NCBI RefSeq assembly: GCF_036964905.1
Contig: NZ_JBALHR010000005.1
Location: 124,001-188,000, forward strand
Length of the DNA: 64,000 bases
Direction of reading: 5' to 3'
Source: Gemmobacter denitrificans
GTDB taxonomy: Bacteria > Pseudomonadota > Alphaproteobacteria > Rhodobacterales > Rhodobacteraceae
In this document: positions 17,930 to 25,968 of the stretch, in pieces
Layout of the letters: every line of letters begins with the position of its first letter
Numbering within the stretch: the first letter of the stretch is position 1
Notes under the pieces: model-generated
The model's database searches: none
What the model was told of the DNA's origin: nothing
What the model saw: only the letters and a program-made list of their open reading frames with translations
Program-made: the position numbers and the translations under genes

Positions 17930-17945
17930 TTACCGGATGTTTACC
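17930..17945. promoter_or_regulatory. TTACC direct repeat (CtrA-like spacing) between fliK and flgJ
   Basis: TTACC at 17930 and again at 17941, an 11-base offset, which is the geometry of the CtrA box (TTAA-N7-TTAA). Each half matches 3 of 4 core bases. It lies in the divergent promoter region of two flagellar operons. Confidence 0.4.
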
Positions 17946-17992
17946 GGCGCTGATCGATGATCGTGAAAATGCCATCGAACCCGGAGCCGGCC

Positions 17993-18310
17993 ATGATCCC
18001 CGCCTTGTCTTCCCATGTCACACCCGATTCCGGGCGCCTTGATCAGTTGCGCGCCAAAGCACAGGAGCTGGAGGCGGTCTTTCTGTCAGAGATGCTGGCC
18101 CATGCCGGTCTCGGCACCCAGACCTCGGCCTTCGGGGGCGGCATTGGCGAGCAACAGTTCAGTTCTTTCCTGCGCCAGGAACAGGCTAAGGCCATGGTGC
18201 AACAAGGCGGAATCGGTCTCAGCGAAGCGCTGTTTCATGTGCTCGCACAACGCGAAGGTCTGATCGAGGGAAGCCAGTTCACCGGAGGCGTGACCGATGA
18301 CAAGGCTTGA
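17993..18310 (+). CDS. FlgJ-like rod-binding protein (N-terminal domain only)
   Basis: 105 residues from the ATG at 17993, which has GGAG at a good distance; in-frame ATGs at 17957 and 17969 are alternatives. It carries the rod-binding domain hallmarks QELEAVFLSEMLAHAGLG and GGGIGEQQFSSFLRQEQAKAM. The muramidase domain of enterobacterial FlgJ is absent, as usual in alphaproteobacteria; a separate lytic transglycosylase gene sits at 31907-32593. It probably helps rod assembly in the periplasm. It overlaps the next gene by 14 bases. Confidence 0.88.
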   Translation: MIPALSSHVTPDSGRLDQLRAKAQELEAVFLSEMLAHAGLGTQTSAFGGGIGEQQFSSFLRQEQAKAMVQQGGIGLSEALFHVLAQREGLIEGSQFTGGVTDDKA

Positions 18311-18611
18311 AGAGCTTCTGGATCAATTGCGCGCAGCAATCCTTGCCGGAGATTTCGCTGCCTTTGAAGGGATCGAAGCCGCGCTTGATGAAGCTGCGGT
18401 CGAGCCGATTCCCGATGAGGATTTGGCACGGCTCCACCACAAGACTCGCGAAAATGCGCGCCTGATGCGGGCTTGTGGGCGGGGCCTGCGCATGGCGCAA
18501 CGCCGGTTGACCGAAATCAGCCGCGCCCGCGACGGTTTTGCCACCTATGACGGGCAGGGAAAATTGCAGCCGCACGGCCATGGTCTGAATGCGTTGAACC
18601 GACGCTTCTGA
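18297..18611 (+). CDS. FlgN-like flagellar export chaperone
   Basis: 104 residues, almost wholly helical, starting inside the end of the flgJ-like gene. Pattern and position match the short FlgN-type chaperones that escort hook-filament junction proteins FlgK and FlgL. Sequence similarity in this family is low, so the call rests on length, helix content (LEELLDQLRAAILAGDF, RGLRMAQRRLTEI) and context beside flagellin. Confidence 0.65.
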   Translation: MTRLEELLDQLRAAILAGDFAAFEGIEAALDEAAVEPIPDEDLARLHHKTRENARLMRACGRGLRMAQRRLTEISRARDGFATYDGQGKLQPHGHGLNALNRRF

Positions 18612-18657
18612 TGTGAGTCAAATTCAGGGCAATTGGACGCTGCCAGCCAGTGCGACT

Positions 18658-18673
18658 TTAGCAAGTTGTTAGC
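18658..18673 (+). promoter_or_regulatory. TTAGC direct repeat (CtrA-like spacing) upstream of flagellin
   Basis: TTAGC at 18658 and at 18669, again an 11-base offset with 3 of 4 core matches per half-site to TTAA-N7-TTAA. It is about 145 bases upstream of the flagellin start. Confidence 0.35.
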
Positions 18674-18710
18674 CTCTCGAACGCATCAATCAAGGGGCAT
18701 CCCAAGACGG

Positions 18711-18793
18711 GGTGGCGCGGAAGCGAAAGCCACCGCAGGGGCGAGAACGCCGTATCTGCCGCACGACGGCGCCCATGCCTGACGCAAAGCGTC
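18711..18793 (+). promoter_or_regulatory. Flagellin mRNA leader with stem-loops
   Basis: Two small stems are visible: GGTGGC (18711-18716) with GCCACC (18729-18734), and GACGC (18781-18785) with GCGTC (18789-18793). The second ends 8 bases before the AAAGGA ribosome-binding region. In Caulobacter FlbT acts on the flagellin mRNA leader; flbT lies in the same gene string here. Confidence 0.4.
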
Positions 18794-18816
18794 GGCCTCA
18801 AGAAAGGAAAACGGAC

Positions 18817-20049
18817 ATGTCGTCCATTCTGACCAATACCAGCGCAATGGTGGCCCTGCAGACCCTGAAGGGCATCACCCAGAACCTGGAAAAGACCCAG
18901 TCTGAAATCTCGACCGGCAAATCCGTTGCGAATGCGCGCGACAACGCTGCGGTCTGGGCGATCTCGAAGGTCATGGAATCCGACGTTCAGGGTTTCAAGG
19001 GCATTTCGGACAGCCTTGCACTGGGGTCTTCGACCGTTTCGGTGGCACGTTCGGCCTCGGAAACCGTGACTGACCTGCTGACCCAGATGAAGGGCAAGAT
19101 TGTCGCGTCGCAAGAATCGAACGTCGATCGCGCCAAGATCCAGACCGACATCGTTGCACTGCGTGACCAGATCGGTGCTGTTGTCGGTGCCGCCCAGTTC
19201 AACGGGCTCAACCTGCTGTCGAACCAGTCCTCCACCGCCGGATCGCAAACTGTGGACATCCTGTCCTCGTTGGACCGCAGCGGTTCGGGCGTTGCCGTCA
19301 GCGAAATCACGGTTGCCAAGAACGACATCGGCATCAAGAATGCGGTTGACGGTGCCACTGCCGGCGGCGGTGCAAACACTGCTATCGCAACCCTGGCAGC
19401 GGGCGCGACGACCACCTTCATGACCGTCTTGCCCGCGAACGTGGCCTATGGCACGACCTACAACATCGAATCCATGGCAGGCACTGCCGTAGCTGCCGCC
19501 AATCAGGTAAGCTATGTTACCCGTAACGGTGATACAGCTGCCTCGGTCGCAGCTGAAATGGTGAACCGGCTGAACTTTGTGGCACAGCGGGAAGGCCGCA
19601 CCGTCAGCTTCGCTGTGAACGCAACCGATGCAACCCAAATCGACATCACCAATACCAGCACGACGACCGCTGTGACCGGCATCTTGGCGACCGATATTGA
19701 CCGCACCACGGGTGGTACGGCCGGCGGCGGTCTGAACCTGCTGCAAAAGTTCGACGTGACCACCAGCGCTGGTGCGAATGCGGCTTTGGCCGGCATCGAA
19801 GGCCTGATCCAGACCTCGATCAAGTCGGCGGCCTCTTTCGGTTCGGTCCAGGGCCGGATCGACACGCAGCAGAAGTTTGTCGACTCGCTGACCGGTTCGC
19901 TGAAGGCAGGGATCGGTACGCTGGTCGATGCCAACATGGAAGAAACCTCGGCACGGCTTCAGGCGCTGCAGGTGCAGCAGCAGCTTGGCGTCCAGGCGCT
20001 TTCGATTGCCAACCAGTCGCCGCAGAGCATTCTGTCCCTGTTCCGTTAA
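18817..20049 (+). CDS. Flagellin
   Basis: 410 residues from the ATG at 18817, with AAAGGA 10 bases upstream. The N-terminal D0/D1 coiled-coil region (NTSAMVALQTLKGITQNL, QSEISTGKSVANARDN) and the C-terminal mate (LQALQVQQQLGVQALSIANQ) are clear. A central Ala/Thr-rich variable domain of about 170 residues forms the filament surface. No cleaved signal, because export goes through the flagellar machine. Followed by a hairpin and then flaF-flbT. Confidence 0.97.
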   Translation: MSSILTNTSAMVALQTLKGITQNLEKTQSEISTGKSVANARDNAAVWAISKVMESDVQGFKGISDSLALGSSTVSVARSASETVTDLLTQMKGKIVASQESNVDRAKIQTDIVALRDQIGAVVGAAQFNGLNLLSNQSSTAGSQTVDILSSLDRSGSGVAVSEITVAKNDIGIKNAVDGATAGGGANTAIATLAAGATTTFMTVLPANVAYGTTYNIESMAGTAVAAANQVSYVTRNGDTAASVAAEMVNRLNFVAQREGRTVSFAVNATDATQIDITNTSTTTAVTGILATDIDRTTGGTAGGGLNLLQKFDVTTSAGANAALAGIEGLIQTSIKSAASFGSVQGRIDTQQKFVDSLTGSLKAGIGTLVDANMEETSARLQALQVQQQLGVQALSIANQSPQSILSLFR

Positions 20050-20059
20050 TGGAAAGCCG

Positions 20060-20085
20060 CCGCGGCGCGTCAACTCGCGCCGCGG
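20060..20085 (+). terminator. Hairpin downstream of flagellin
   Basis: CCGCGGCGCG (20060-20069) and CGCGCCGCGG (20076-20085) form a perfect 10-bp stem with a 6-base loop, 11 bases after the flagellin stop. It is followed by TCCCCTTCT. It may lower expression of flaF-flbT relative to flagellin. Confidence 0.55.
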
Positions 20086-20123
20086 TCCCCTTCTGATCCC
20101 GCACCGCACCGGAAGGATTTCCT

Positions 20124-20501
20124 GTGAACTCTATGCACCTAGCGCGCGCCGCTTACGGCCGCCCTTCCACCCCTGCCCGTTCTTATCGGCAGATCGAATA
20201 TGATCTCTTTGCCCGCGTCACCAAGGAATTGGGCCAGTCCGAACGGAATCGCAAGCGCGACTTTCCAGGCTTTGTGAAGGCCCTGAACGAGAACTTGGTC
20301 ATGTGGCGCACCTTGGCGATTGATGTCGCCGACAAGGAAAACGGTCTTCCCCAGCAACTGCGCGCGCAGCTGTTCTACCTTTATGAATTCACCAGCGAAC
20401 ACACACGCAAGGTGCTGAAAGACGACGCCAGCGCCGAGGTTCTGATTGACATCAACACCGCCGTCATGCGCGGACTGCGCGGTGAAGGAGATACCCCATG
20501 A
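20124..20501 (+). CDS. flaF: Flagellar biosynthesis regulator FlaF
   Basis: 125 residues from a GTG start, giving the family-like N-terminus MNSMHLARAAYG; the ATG three codons on is an alternative. The body matches FlaF: IEYDLFARVTKEL, ALNENLVMWRTLAIDVADKENGLP and LRAQLFYLYEFT. FlaF is an alphaproteobacterial factor needed for flagellin synthesis or secretion and acts together with FlbT. Its stop overlaps the flbT start as ATGA. Confidence 0.93.
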   Translation: MNSMHLARAAYGRPSTPARSYRQIEYDLFARVTKELGQSERNRKRDFPGFVKALNENLVMWRTLAIDVADKENGLPQQLRAQLFYLYEFTSEHTRKVLKDDASAEVLIDINTAVMRGLRGEGDTP

Positions 20502-20902
20502 GCGGGCTGGTCCTGAAGCTTGGACCTTACGAACGGGTCCTCATCAATGGTGCTGTCATCGAAAACGGCGACAAGCGATCACGTTTGGCCATCATGACGC
20601 CCAATGCCCATATTCTACGCCTGCGAGATGCGATCCATCCGGAAGAAGTGAACACGCCAGTGCGCCGGGTCTGCTATGTGGCACAGTTGGTTCTGTCCGG
20701 CGATGCCGATCCGGCCGAGGCAAGAATGCAGCTGTTGCGCGGGATCGAACAACTGAGCCAAGTGCTGACGGACCCTGACAGCCGTACACAGTTGTCAATC
20801 GCCACGCGCGCAGTGATGGATGAACAGCCCTATCAGGTGCTCAAGGCGCTGCGTGCACTGCTGCCCAGGGAGGAGCGGCTGTTCGCCGCGGGAAGGGCAT
20901 GA
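20498..20902 (+). CDS. flbT: Flagellin post-transcriptional regulator FlbT
   Basis: 134 residues with the FlbT core: LKLGPYERVLINGAVIENG, HILRLRDAI and VCYVAQLVLSGD. In Caulobacter FlbT binds the flagellin mRNA leader and controls its stability; in other species it activates. The start overlaps flaF and the stop overlaps the DUF1217 gene, so translation is coupled. Confidence 0.94.
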   Translation: MSGLVLKLGPYERVLINGAVIENGDKRSRLAIMTPNAHILRLRDAIHPEEVNTPVRRVCYVAQLVLSGDADPAEARMQLLRGIEQLSQVLTDPDSRTQLSIATRAVMDEQPYQVLKALRALLPREERLFAAGRA

Positions 20903-21732
20903 GTTTCACGCCAGTCATCCCGACAGGGGGATATGGAGGGTGGGCTTTTCTGAAGCGCACCCTCGCCACCCAGCAAAAGACTTTTGAGTCGACGACTACT
21001 CTGAAGCGCGAAGAAGACTATTTTCGCGCCAAGATCGGCAGTGTCAAAACCGCAGAAGCGCTTGTGTCAGACAAGCGCCTTCTCCGGGTTGCCCTTGGTG
21101 CCTATGGACTGTCCAATGATGTGAACAATACCTTCTTCATTCGGAAGATCCTGGAGGACGGGACATTTAATTCAGAGTCTCTGGCAAACAAGCTTGCAAA
21201 CAAACAATATTCCAAAATGTCAGCTGATTTCGGCTTTGGTGATTTTCCAACACCCAACACTGTCTTGTCAGATTTTCCTGACAAGATTCTTGCACGTTAC
21301 CGCCAGCAACAGTTTGAAGAAGCCGTGGGAAATGTCAGCAATGACATGCGTCTAGCGCTTTACACCGAGCGCGAATTGCCTGCGATAGCCGCGCGCAATA
21401 GCAGCAATGATACCAAATGGTTCACGATCATGGGATCTCCACCATTGCGATCCGTTTTTGAAACTGCGATGGGACTGCCTGCCAGCTTTGGGTCAATTGA
21501 TCTTGATCAGCAGTTGACTGTCTTCAAAGAACGTAGCGCCAAGCTTTTCGGATCAGGCAATGTAGCTGATTTTGTCAAACCTGAAGTCCAGGAAAAGCTG
21601 ATTCGACAGTTTCTGATCAGGTCAGATCTGGCTTCTGGCAATATCTCCGGATTGACAAAAGGGGCTGGTGCGCTGGCTTTGCTGCAATCTCGGCAAAGCA
21701 GCGCTTCCAATATCCTGACGCTGCTACGATAA
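20899..21732 (+). CDS. DUF1217 flagellar-associated protein
   Basis: 277 residues of the DUF1217 family, often found in alphaproteobacterial flagellar clusters. Visible features are the repeated-looking helical stretches (RKILEDGTFNSESLANKLANKQYSKMS and similar) and LPAIAARNSSNDTKWFTIMG. No enzyme motif, signal peptide or membrane segment is seen. The function is unknown; some family members affect motility. The coding sequence looks AT-richer than its neighbours (about 21120-21560). It ends 2 bases before the convergent fliI. Confidence 0.85.
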   Translation: MSFTPVIPTGGYGGWAFLKRTLATQQKTFESTTTLKREEDYFRAKIGSVKTAEALVSDKRLLRVALGAYGLSNDVNNTFFIRKILEDGTFNSESLANKLANKQYSKMSADFGFGDFPTPNTVLSDFPDKILARYRQQQFEEAVGNVSNDMRLALYTERELPAIAARNSSNDTKWFTIMGSPPLRSVFETAMGLPASFGSIDLDQQLTVFKERSAKLFGSGNVADFVKPEVQEKLIRQFLIRSDLASGNISGLTKGAGALALLQSRQSSASNILTLLR

Positions 21733-21734
21733 TC

Positions 21735-23042
21735 TCACAGGCGAAGACATTCTTCCAAACGGCGAAAGCTGTAAGCCGGTCCCGGTGATTCTTCTGCCAG
21801 AAATGCATCCAGAGCAGGCCAAACCCTGATCGCCTGATCAACGATCGGGTCAGAACCCTTGGCATATAGTCCCGCCTGAATCATCATTTCCGCCCTGTCA
21901 TAGGCGCCAAGCAAACGCCGAGCATCGCCGATCATCCCATTCTCCTCTGGGCTTGCCGCCTCGGGCAGACTGCGGGACACTGAGCGCAGCAAATCTACGG
22001 CGGGGTAACGTCCGCGTTCCGCAATTCGGCGGTCCAGCACCACATGGCCATCCAACACGCCGCGCAAGATATCGGCAACCGGTTCGTCCATGTCTGAGCC
22101 AGCCACCAAGACCGAAAAGATCGCCGTGATGTCCCCTGCCCCTTCCGGACCCGGGCCAGCCCTCTCTGCCAAAGCCATGATCGTATGGCTGGTCGAAGGC
22201 GGATAGCCCCGCAGATTACCCTCTTCGCCCGTAGCCAAGGCGATCTCACGGTGAGCCTCGGCAAAGCGGGTAATCGAATCGGCGAGGAACAGAACATGCC
22301 GCCCTTGATCCCGGAAATGCTCTGCCACGGCCATAGCGGTCCAGGCGCAACGACGTCGGCTGAGCGGTGACTGGTCCGAAGTCGCAGCAATCACAACGGC
22401 GCGCTCCATCCCCCTGGGGCCAAGGACCCTGTCGGTAAACTCGCGAAGCTCACGCCCGCGTTCGCCAATAAGGGCAATGACCACCACATCAGCCTCAACG
22501 CCCCTTGCGAACCGCGCAAGCAAGGAGCTTTTGCCCACCCCTGACCCGGCAAACAGGCCCAGCCGCTGCCCTCGGACAAGAGGCAACACGGTGTCGAAAG
22601 CGGCTGATCCGGTTGCAAGTCGCGCCCCAAGACGCCGACGTGAAGCAGCCGCGGGAGGCGGCGTCCGCAGATCGCGCGGGAATAGCCCACGAAACAGCGG
22701 CCGCCCGTCCAGGGGGCGACCATAAGGATCGATCACACGCCCGATCCAGCCATCATCCGGTGCGATCATGGCATGGCCTTCCAGCTCGACCGCGTCACCA
22801 ATCCGCGCACCGTCGGGCGGACTGTCGGGCAGAATCGTCTGGCTGCCTTGCGCCAACCGCACCACCTCACCGCCGATCAGGCCTTGTCGGGTACAAATCG
22901 CAACCCTGTCGCCCAGGGCTGTATCCTCTGGAAACCCCGCAACCTTAACAGTGCCTCGGCCCAATTCGCGCACCCGGCCGACCCGGGCAGAAACTCGCAC
23001 CGCGCCAATTTCTGCGCGCAACGGATCAAAAATGCTGGTCAT
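21735..23042 (-). CDS. fliI: Flagellar export ATPase FliI
   Basis: 435 residues from the ATG at 23042 (MTSIFDPLRAEIGAV); an upstream start at 23276 would run back through flgB. The Walker A is AGSGVGKS (165-172), with ALIGERGRE and the Walker B LFLADSITRFAEAHRE, as in F1-type export ATPases. FliI with FliH and FliJ energises substrate delivery to the FlhA/FlhB gate. No fliH is seen here. Divergent from flgB. Confidence 0.96.
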   Translation of the reverse strand: MTSIFDPLRAEIGAVRVSARVGRVRELGRGTVKVAGFPEDTALGDRVAICTRQGLIGGEVVRLAQGSQTILPDSPPDGARIGDAVELEGHAMIAPDDGWIGRVIDPYGRPLDGRPLFRGLFPRDLRTPPPAAASRRRLGARLATGSAAFDTVLPLVRGQRLGLFAGSGVGKSSLLARFARGVEADVVVIALIGERGRELREFTDRVLGPRGMERAVVIAATSDQSPLSRRRCAWTAMAVAEHFRDQGRHVLFLADSITRFAEAHREIALATGEEGNLRGYPPSTSHTIMALAERAGPGPEGAGDITAIFSVLVAGSDMDEPVADILRGVLDGHVVLDRRIAERGRYPAVDLLRSVSRSLPEAASPEENGMIGDARRLLGAYDRAEMMIQAGLYAKGSDPIVDQAIRVWPALDAFLAEESPGPAYSFRRLEECLRL

Positions 23043-23089
23043 GGGATTCTCCCTTCGGTCTCTGATTACTGTTTCTAAAGGAATCACCC

Positions 23090-23104
23090 TTAAGTCTTGG
23101 TGAA
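23090..23104. promoter_or_regulatory. CtrA-like box between fliI and flgB
   Basis: TTAA at 23090-23093 and TGAA at 23101-23104, separated by seven bases: 7 of 8 matches to TTAA-N7-TTAA. It lies 22 bases before the flgB start and 47 bases from the fliI start, in the shared divergent promoter region. Confidence 0.45.
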
Positions 23105-23126
23105 GGTAATCGAGGGAGAAGCCCCG

Positions 23127-23510
23127 ATGTTTGAGAAACTTGAAATCGTCAGAATGGCGCAGGCTATGGCATCCCACGCGGGGAAACGTCAGGCTGTCAT
23201 CTCGACCAATATCGCGAATGCGGATACCCCCGGCTACAAGGCGCGGGATATCGCAGACTTTGCTGAAACCTACCAAGAACTACGTCACATGCGCTCAACT
23301 CGGGCAGGGCACATTGACGCGCTCCCTCCCGGTCAGGCTGAACCTCAGCTCCGCTTTGTCAAAGGCGCCGAATCGCCGGATGGCAACAGCGTCTCGCTCG
23401 AAGCGGAAATGGTTCGTGCAGTGGAAACAAAGCAAAGCCACGACATGGCTTTGGCAATTTACCGCACCGCATCTGACGTTATTCGTACCAGTCTTGGGCG
23501 GCGGGCATAA
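23127..23510 (+). CDS. flgB: Flagellar rod protein FlgB
   Basis: 127 residues from the ATG at 23127, with GGGAGAA upstream. The rod-family motif is ISTNIANADTPGYKARDIADF, near the N-terminus (split here from the helix MFEKLEIVRMAQAM). The C-terminal helix AVETKQSHDMALAIYRTA matches FlgB. It forms the proximal rod. First gene of a nine-gene plus-strand operon. Confidence 0.95.
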   Translation: MFEKLEIVRMAQAMASHAGKRQAVISTNIANADTPGYKARDIADFAETYQELRHMRSTRAGHIDALPPGQAEPQLRFVKGAESPDGNSVSLEAEMVRAVETKQSHDMALAIYRTASDVIRTSLGRRA

Positions 23511-23512
23511 TC

Positions 23513-23893
23513 ATGGCTGACCTTTTCTCATCACTGCGGACCGCAGCCTCCGGGATGGAAGCCCAATCTGCCCGCCTACGCCATGTTTCGGAGAACATCG
23601 CCAATGCCGATACGCCCGGCTATCGGCGCAAATTGATCAGTTTTCGGGAGGCTGTGGAAAGCGGAGGGGTGGAGCCGGGGAAAATCCGGCTCGATCAAAC
23701 CGAATTGCAGCGAATTTATGACCCCGGAAATCCGCTGGCCGACGAAACGGGTCACTATGATGGATCAAACGTCGATCTGGTGATCGAAATCGCCGACGCG
23801 CGGGAAGCGCAGCGCAGCTATGAAGCCAACCTCAAGATGTTCGATCAGGCAAGGCAGATGACCCAAAGCCTGTTCGATCTTCTGCGCAGATAA
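23513..23893 (+). CDS. flgC: Flagellar rod protein FlgC
   Basis: 126 residues. It opens with AASGMEAQSARLRHVSENIANADTPGYRRK and closes with the FlgC helix YEANLKMFDQARQMTQ-type sequence. It forms the proximal rod with FlgB, FlgF and FliE. The gene begins 2 bases after flgB. Confidence 0.96.
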   Translation: MADLFSSLRTAASGMEAQSARLRHVSENIANADTPGYRRKLISFREAVESGGVEPGKIRLDQTELQRIYDPGNPLADETGHYDGSNVDLVIEIADAREAQRSYEANLKMFDQARQMTQSLFDLLRR

Positions 23894-23905
23894 GGGAGAT
23901 CCAGA

Positions 23906-24196
23906 ATGGATATGCGCACGACCATTGCCGCCCAGACCTATGCAACTGCCAAAACGGCAGCCGCACCGCAGCCAGGAACCGGTGAAACCGGTAAGGGGCT
24001 TTTGGCGGCCGCGGAGGAATTCGCGGGCATACTGGCGGCAGGTGACGAAACGGCCCGGGCCGCGATGACCGGCCGGGCCGACCCTCACGCTCTGGTTCAG
24101 GCTTTGGCCTCCACCGAATCGGCGGTGAACACTGTTGTCACGGTTCGCGACAAGGTGGTCGAAGCCTATCAGGAAATTCTGAGGATGCCGGTATGA
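23906..24196 (+). CDS. fliE: Flagellar hook-basal body protein FliE
   Basis: 96 residues. The C-terminal half matches FliE: DPHALVQALASTESAVNTVV and VRDKVVEAYQEILRMPV. FliE joins the rod to the MS ring and export gate. The stop overlaps fliQ (ATGA). Confidence 0.93.
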   Translation: MDMRTTIAAQTYATAKTAAAPQPGTGETGKGLLAAAEEFAGILAAGDETARAAMTGRADPHALVQALASTESAVNTVVTVRDKVVEAYQEILRMPV

Positions 24197-24459
24197 CCGA
24201 TGATCTGATCTTCGATTTCCTGCGCCAGGGCCTTTGGATCGCCGTGAAAATCTCGATCCCGCTTCTGACCGTGGCGCTGGTTGCGGGGATCGCCATCGGC
24301 CTGTTGCAGGCCCTCACGTCAATTCAGGAGATGACGCTGACCTTCGTTCCAAAGGTCGGAGCGATGATGATCGTTTTCTGGGTCTCGATGAGTTTCATGA
24401 CCGCGACGCTCGTCGGGTTCTTCACGGAACAGATCATTCCGCAGATTGCAGGGGGCTGA
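24193..24459 (+). CDS. fliQ: Flagellar export-gate protein FliQ
   Basis: 88 residues with two transmembrane hairpin segments and family motifs PLLTVALVAGIAIGLLQALT, IQEMTLTFVPK. FliQ forms the export gate with FliP and FliR; fliP is not in this window. Its place among rod genes is usual for alphaproteobacteria. Confidence 0.96.
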   Translation: MTDDLIFDFLRQGLWIAVKISIPLLTVALVAGIAIGLLQALTSIQEMTLTFVPKVGAMMIVFWVSMSFMTATLVGFFTEQIIPQIAGG

Positions 24460-24460
24460 G

Positions 24461-25174
24461 ATGGACGCAACAGGTTACACCACGTTGACCCGGCAATCCG
24501 GCCTGATGCGCGAGATGCAGGTGATCGCCAACAATATCGCCAACACCTCGACAACCGGCTTTCGCCGTGAAGGCGTTGTGTTTTCGGAATATGTCAGCCG
24601 GATGCAGCATGATCCTTCGCTGTCGATGGCTCGGGCTTCGGCCCGCAATGTGGATCTGACGCAAGGCGAGGCCCAGGCCACCGGAGGTGCCTTTGATTTT
24701 GCCATCGAAGGCGAGGGCTTCTTTCTGGTCGAAACGCCGAACGGCAATCGCCTGACTCGTGCCGGCAGCTTTACACCATCGGCCGAGGGCGAATTGGTGA
24801 ACCCGGATGGCTACCGCCTGCTTGATCAGGGCGGGGCACCGATTTTCGTTCCCCCGGATGCTGGCCCCGTTGCACTGGCACAGGACGGTACGCTGTCAGC
24901 GAACGGTCAACCTTTGGGTCGGGTTGGACTTTGGGGCCCGACCGACCCAACCGGCCTGCGCCACGAAGGAGGAACACTCTTCCTGTCCCTGCAGGGCGAA
25001 GAGCCGCTCGAAGGCGGTACGATCCTGCAAGGCCATGTAGAATCCAGCAATGTGAACAGCTTTACGGAAATATCCCGCATGATCGAAGTCCAGCGTGCCT
25101 ATGAGATTGGTCAGACCTTTCTCGACCGCGAGGACAGCCGGTTGCGCAATGTGATCCAGACCCTCAGCCGATAG
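24461..25174 (+). CDS. flgF: Flagellar proximal-rod protein FlgF
   Basis: 237 residues from the ATG at 24461, directly after the fliQ stop; an in-frame start at 24446 lies inside fliQ. It opens with TTLTRQSGLMREMQVIANNI followed by ANTSTTGFRREG and ends with a FlgF/FlgG-type helix (MIEVQRAYEIGQTF). It is slightly shorter than FlgG, as expected for FlgF. Confidence 0.94.
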   Translation: MDATGYTTLTRQSGLMREMQVIANNIANTSTTGFRREGVVFSEYVSRMQHDPSLSMARASARNVDLTQGEAQATGGAFDFAIEGEGFFLVETPNGNRLTRAGSFTPSAEGELVNPDGYRLLDQGGAPIFVPPDAGPVALAQDGTLSANGQPLGRVGLWGPTDPTGLRHEGGTLFLSLQGEEPLEGGTILQGHVESSNVNSFTEISRMIEVQRAYEIGQTFLDREDSRLRNVIQTLSR

Positions 25175-25182
25175 GAAATCCG

Positions 25183-25968
25183 ATGAAGGCGCTTCAGATC
25201 GCCGCGAGCGGCATGACTGCCCAGCAAATGCGGGTCGATGTCGTGTCGAACAACCTCGCGAACATGTCCACGACCGGCTATAATGCCCGAAGGGCAGAAT
25301 TTGCCGATCTTCATTATCAGCAGATTGCCCGACCTGGCACTGTTTCAGCCGAGGATGGCACGATGTTGCCAACCGGCGTACAGATGGGCATGGGTGTGCG
25401 GCCTGCCGCCGTGTCGATCGTTCTGGCGCAGGGGCCACTGACCCAGACCGGGGGCGATCTGGATGTGGCTATCGAAGGACGCGGCTACCTGGAGGTCACG
25501 CTGCCTTCCGGCGTTTCGGCCTATACGCGTGACGGCGGGCTCAAGCGCACAGCCGAAGGTCTGATCGTCAACTCGGATGGCCATCAGGTTGCGCCGGGGA
25601 TTACCATTCCCGCCGATGCACGCAGCCTGACCGTCAATGCCGATGGCGAAGTATACGCCCATTTCATCGATCAGGTGCAACCGCAGCTTCTGGGGCAGCT
25701 GAACCTGGTCGGCTTCACCAATGAAAAGGGGCTGGAAGCGATCGGTGGCAACCTGTTCCTTGAAAGCGGGGCCTCCGGCCCGCCCATTGTCGGAACACCC
25801 GGCCAGGACGGGCTGGGTACTCTCCGCCAGGGATATCTGGAAGAAAGCAGCGTTGATGCCGTTCGCGAGGTGACCGAGCTCATCAAGGCGCAGCGCGGGT
25901 ATGAGCTGAACGCCAAGGTCATCACGGCCGCCGACCAGATGCTGTCTGCCACCGCACAGGTGCGCTGA
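25183..25968 (+). CDS. flgG: Flagellar distal-rod protein FlgG
   Basis: 261 residues, the standard FlgG length. The opening AASGMTAQQMRVDVVSNNLA, GRGYLEVTLPSG, and the ending REVTELIKAQRGYELNAKVI are typical. It forms the distal rod. The stop overlaps the flgA start (TGATG). Confidence 0.97.
   Translation: MKALQIAASGMTAQQMRVDVVSNNLANMSTTGYNARRAEFADLHYQQIARPGTVSAEDGTMLPTGVQMGMGVRPAAVSIVLAQGPLTQTGGDLDVAIEGRGYLEVTLPSGVSAYTRDGGLKRTAEGLIVNSDGHQVAPGITIPADARSLTVNADGEVYAHFIDQVQPQLLGQLNLVGFTNEKGLEAIGGNLFLESGASGPPIVGTPGQDGLGTLRQGYLEESSVDAVREVTELIKAQRGYELNAKVITAADQMLSATAQVR

Noticed and set aside
18658..20109. Long open frame opposite flagellin
   Set aside because: It mirrors the flagellin coding frame and has no ribosome-binding site or domain.
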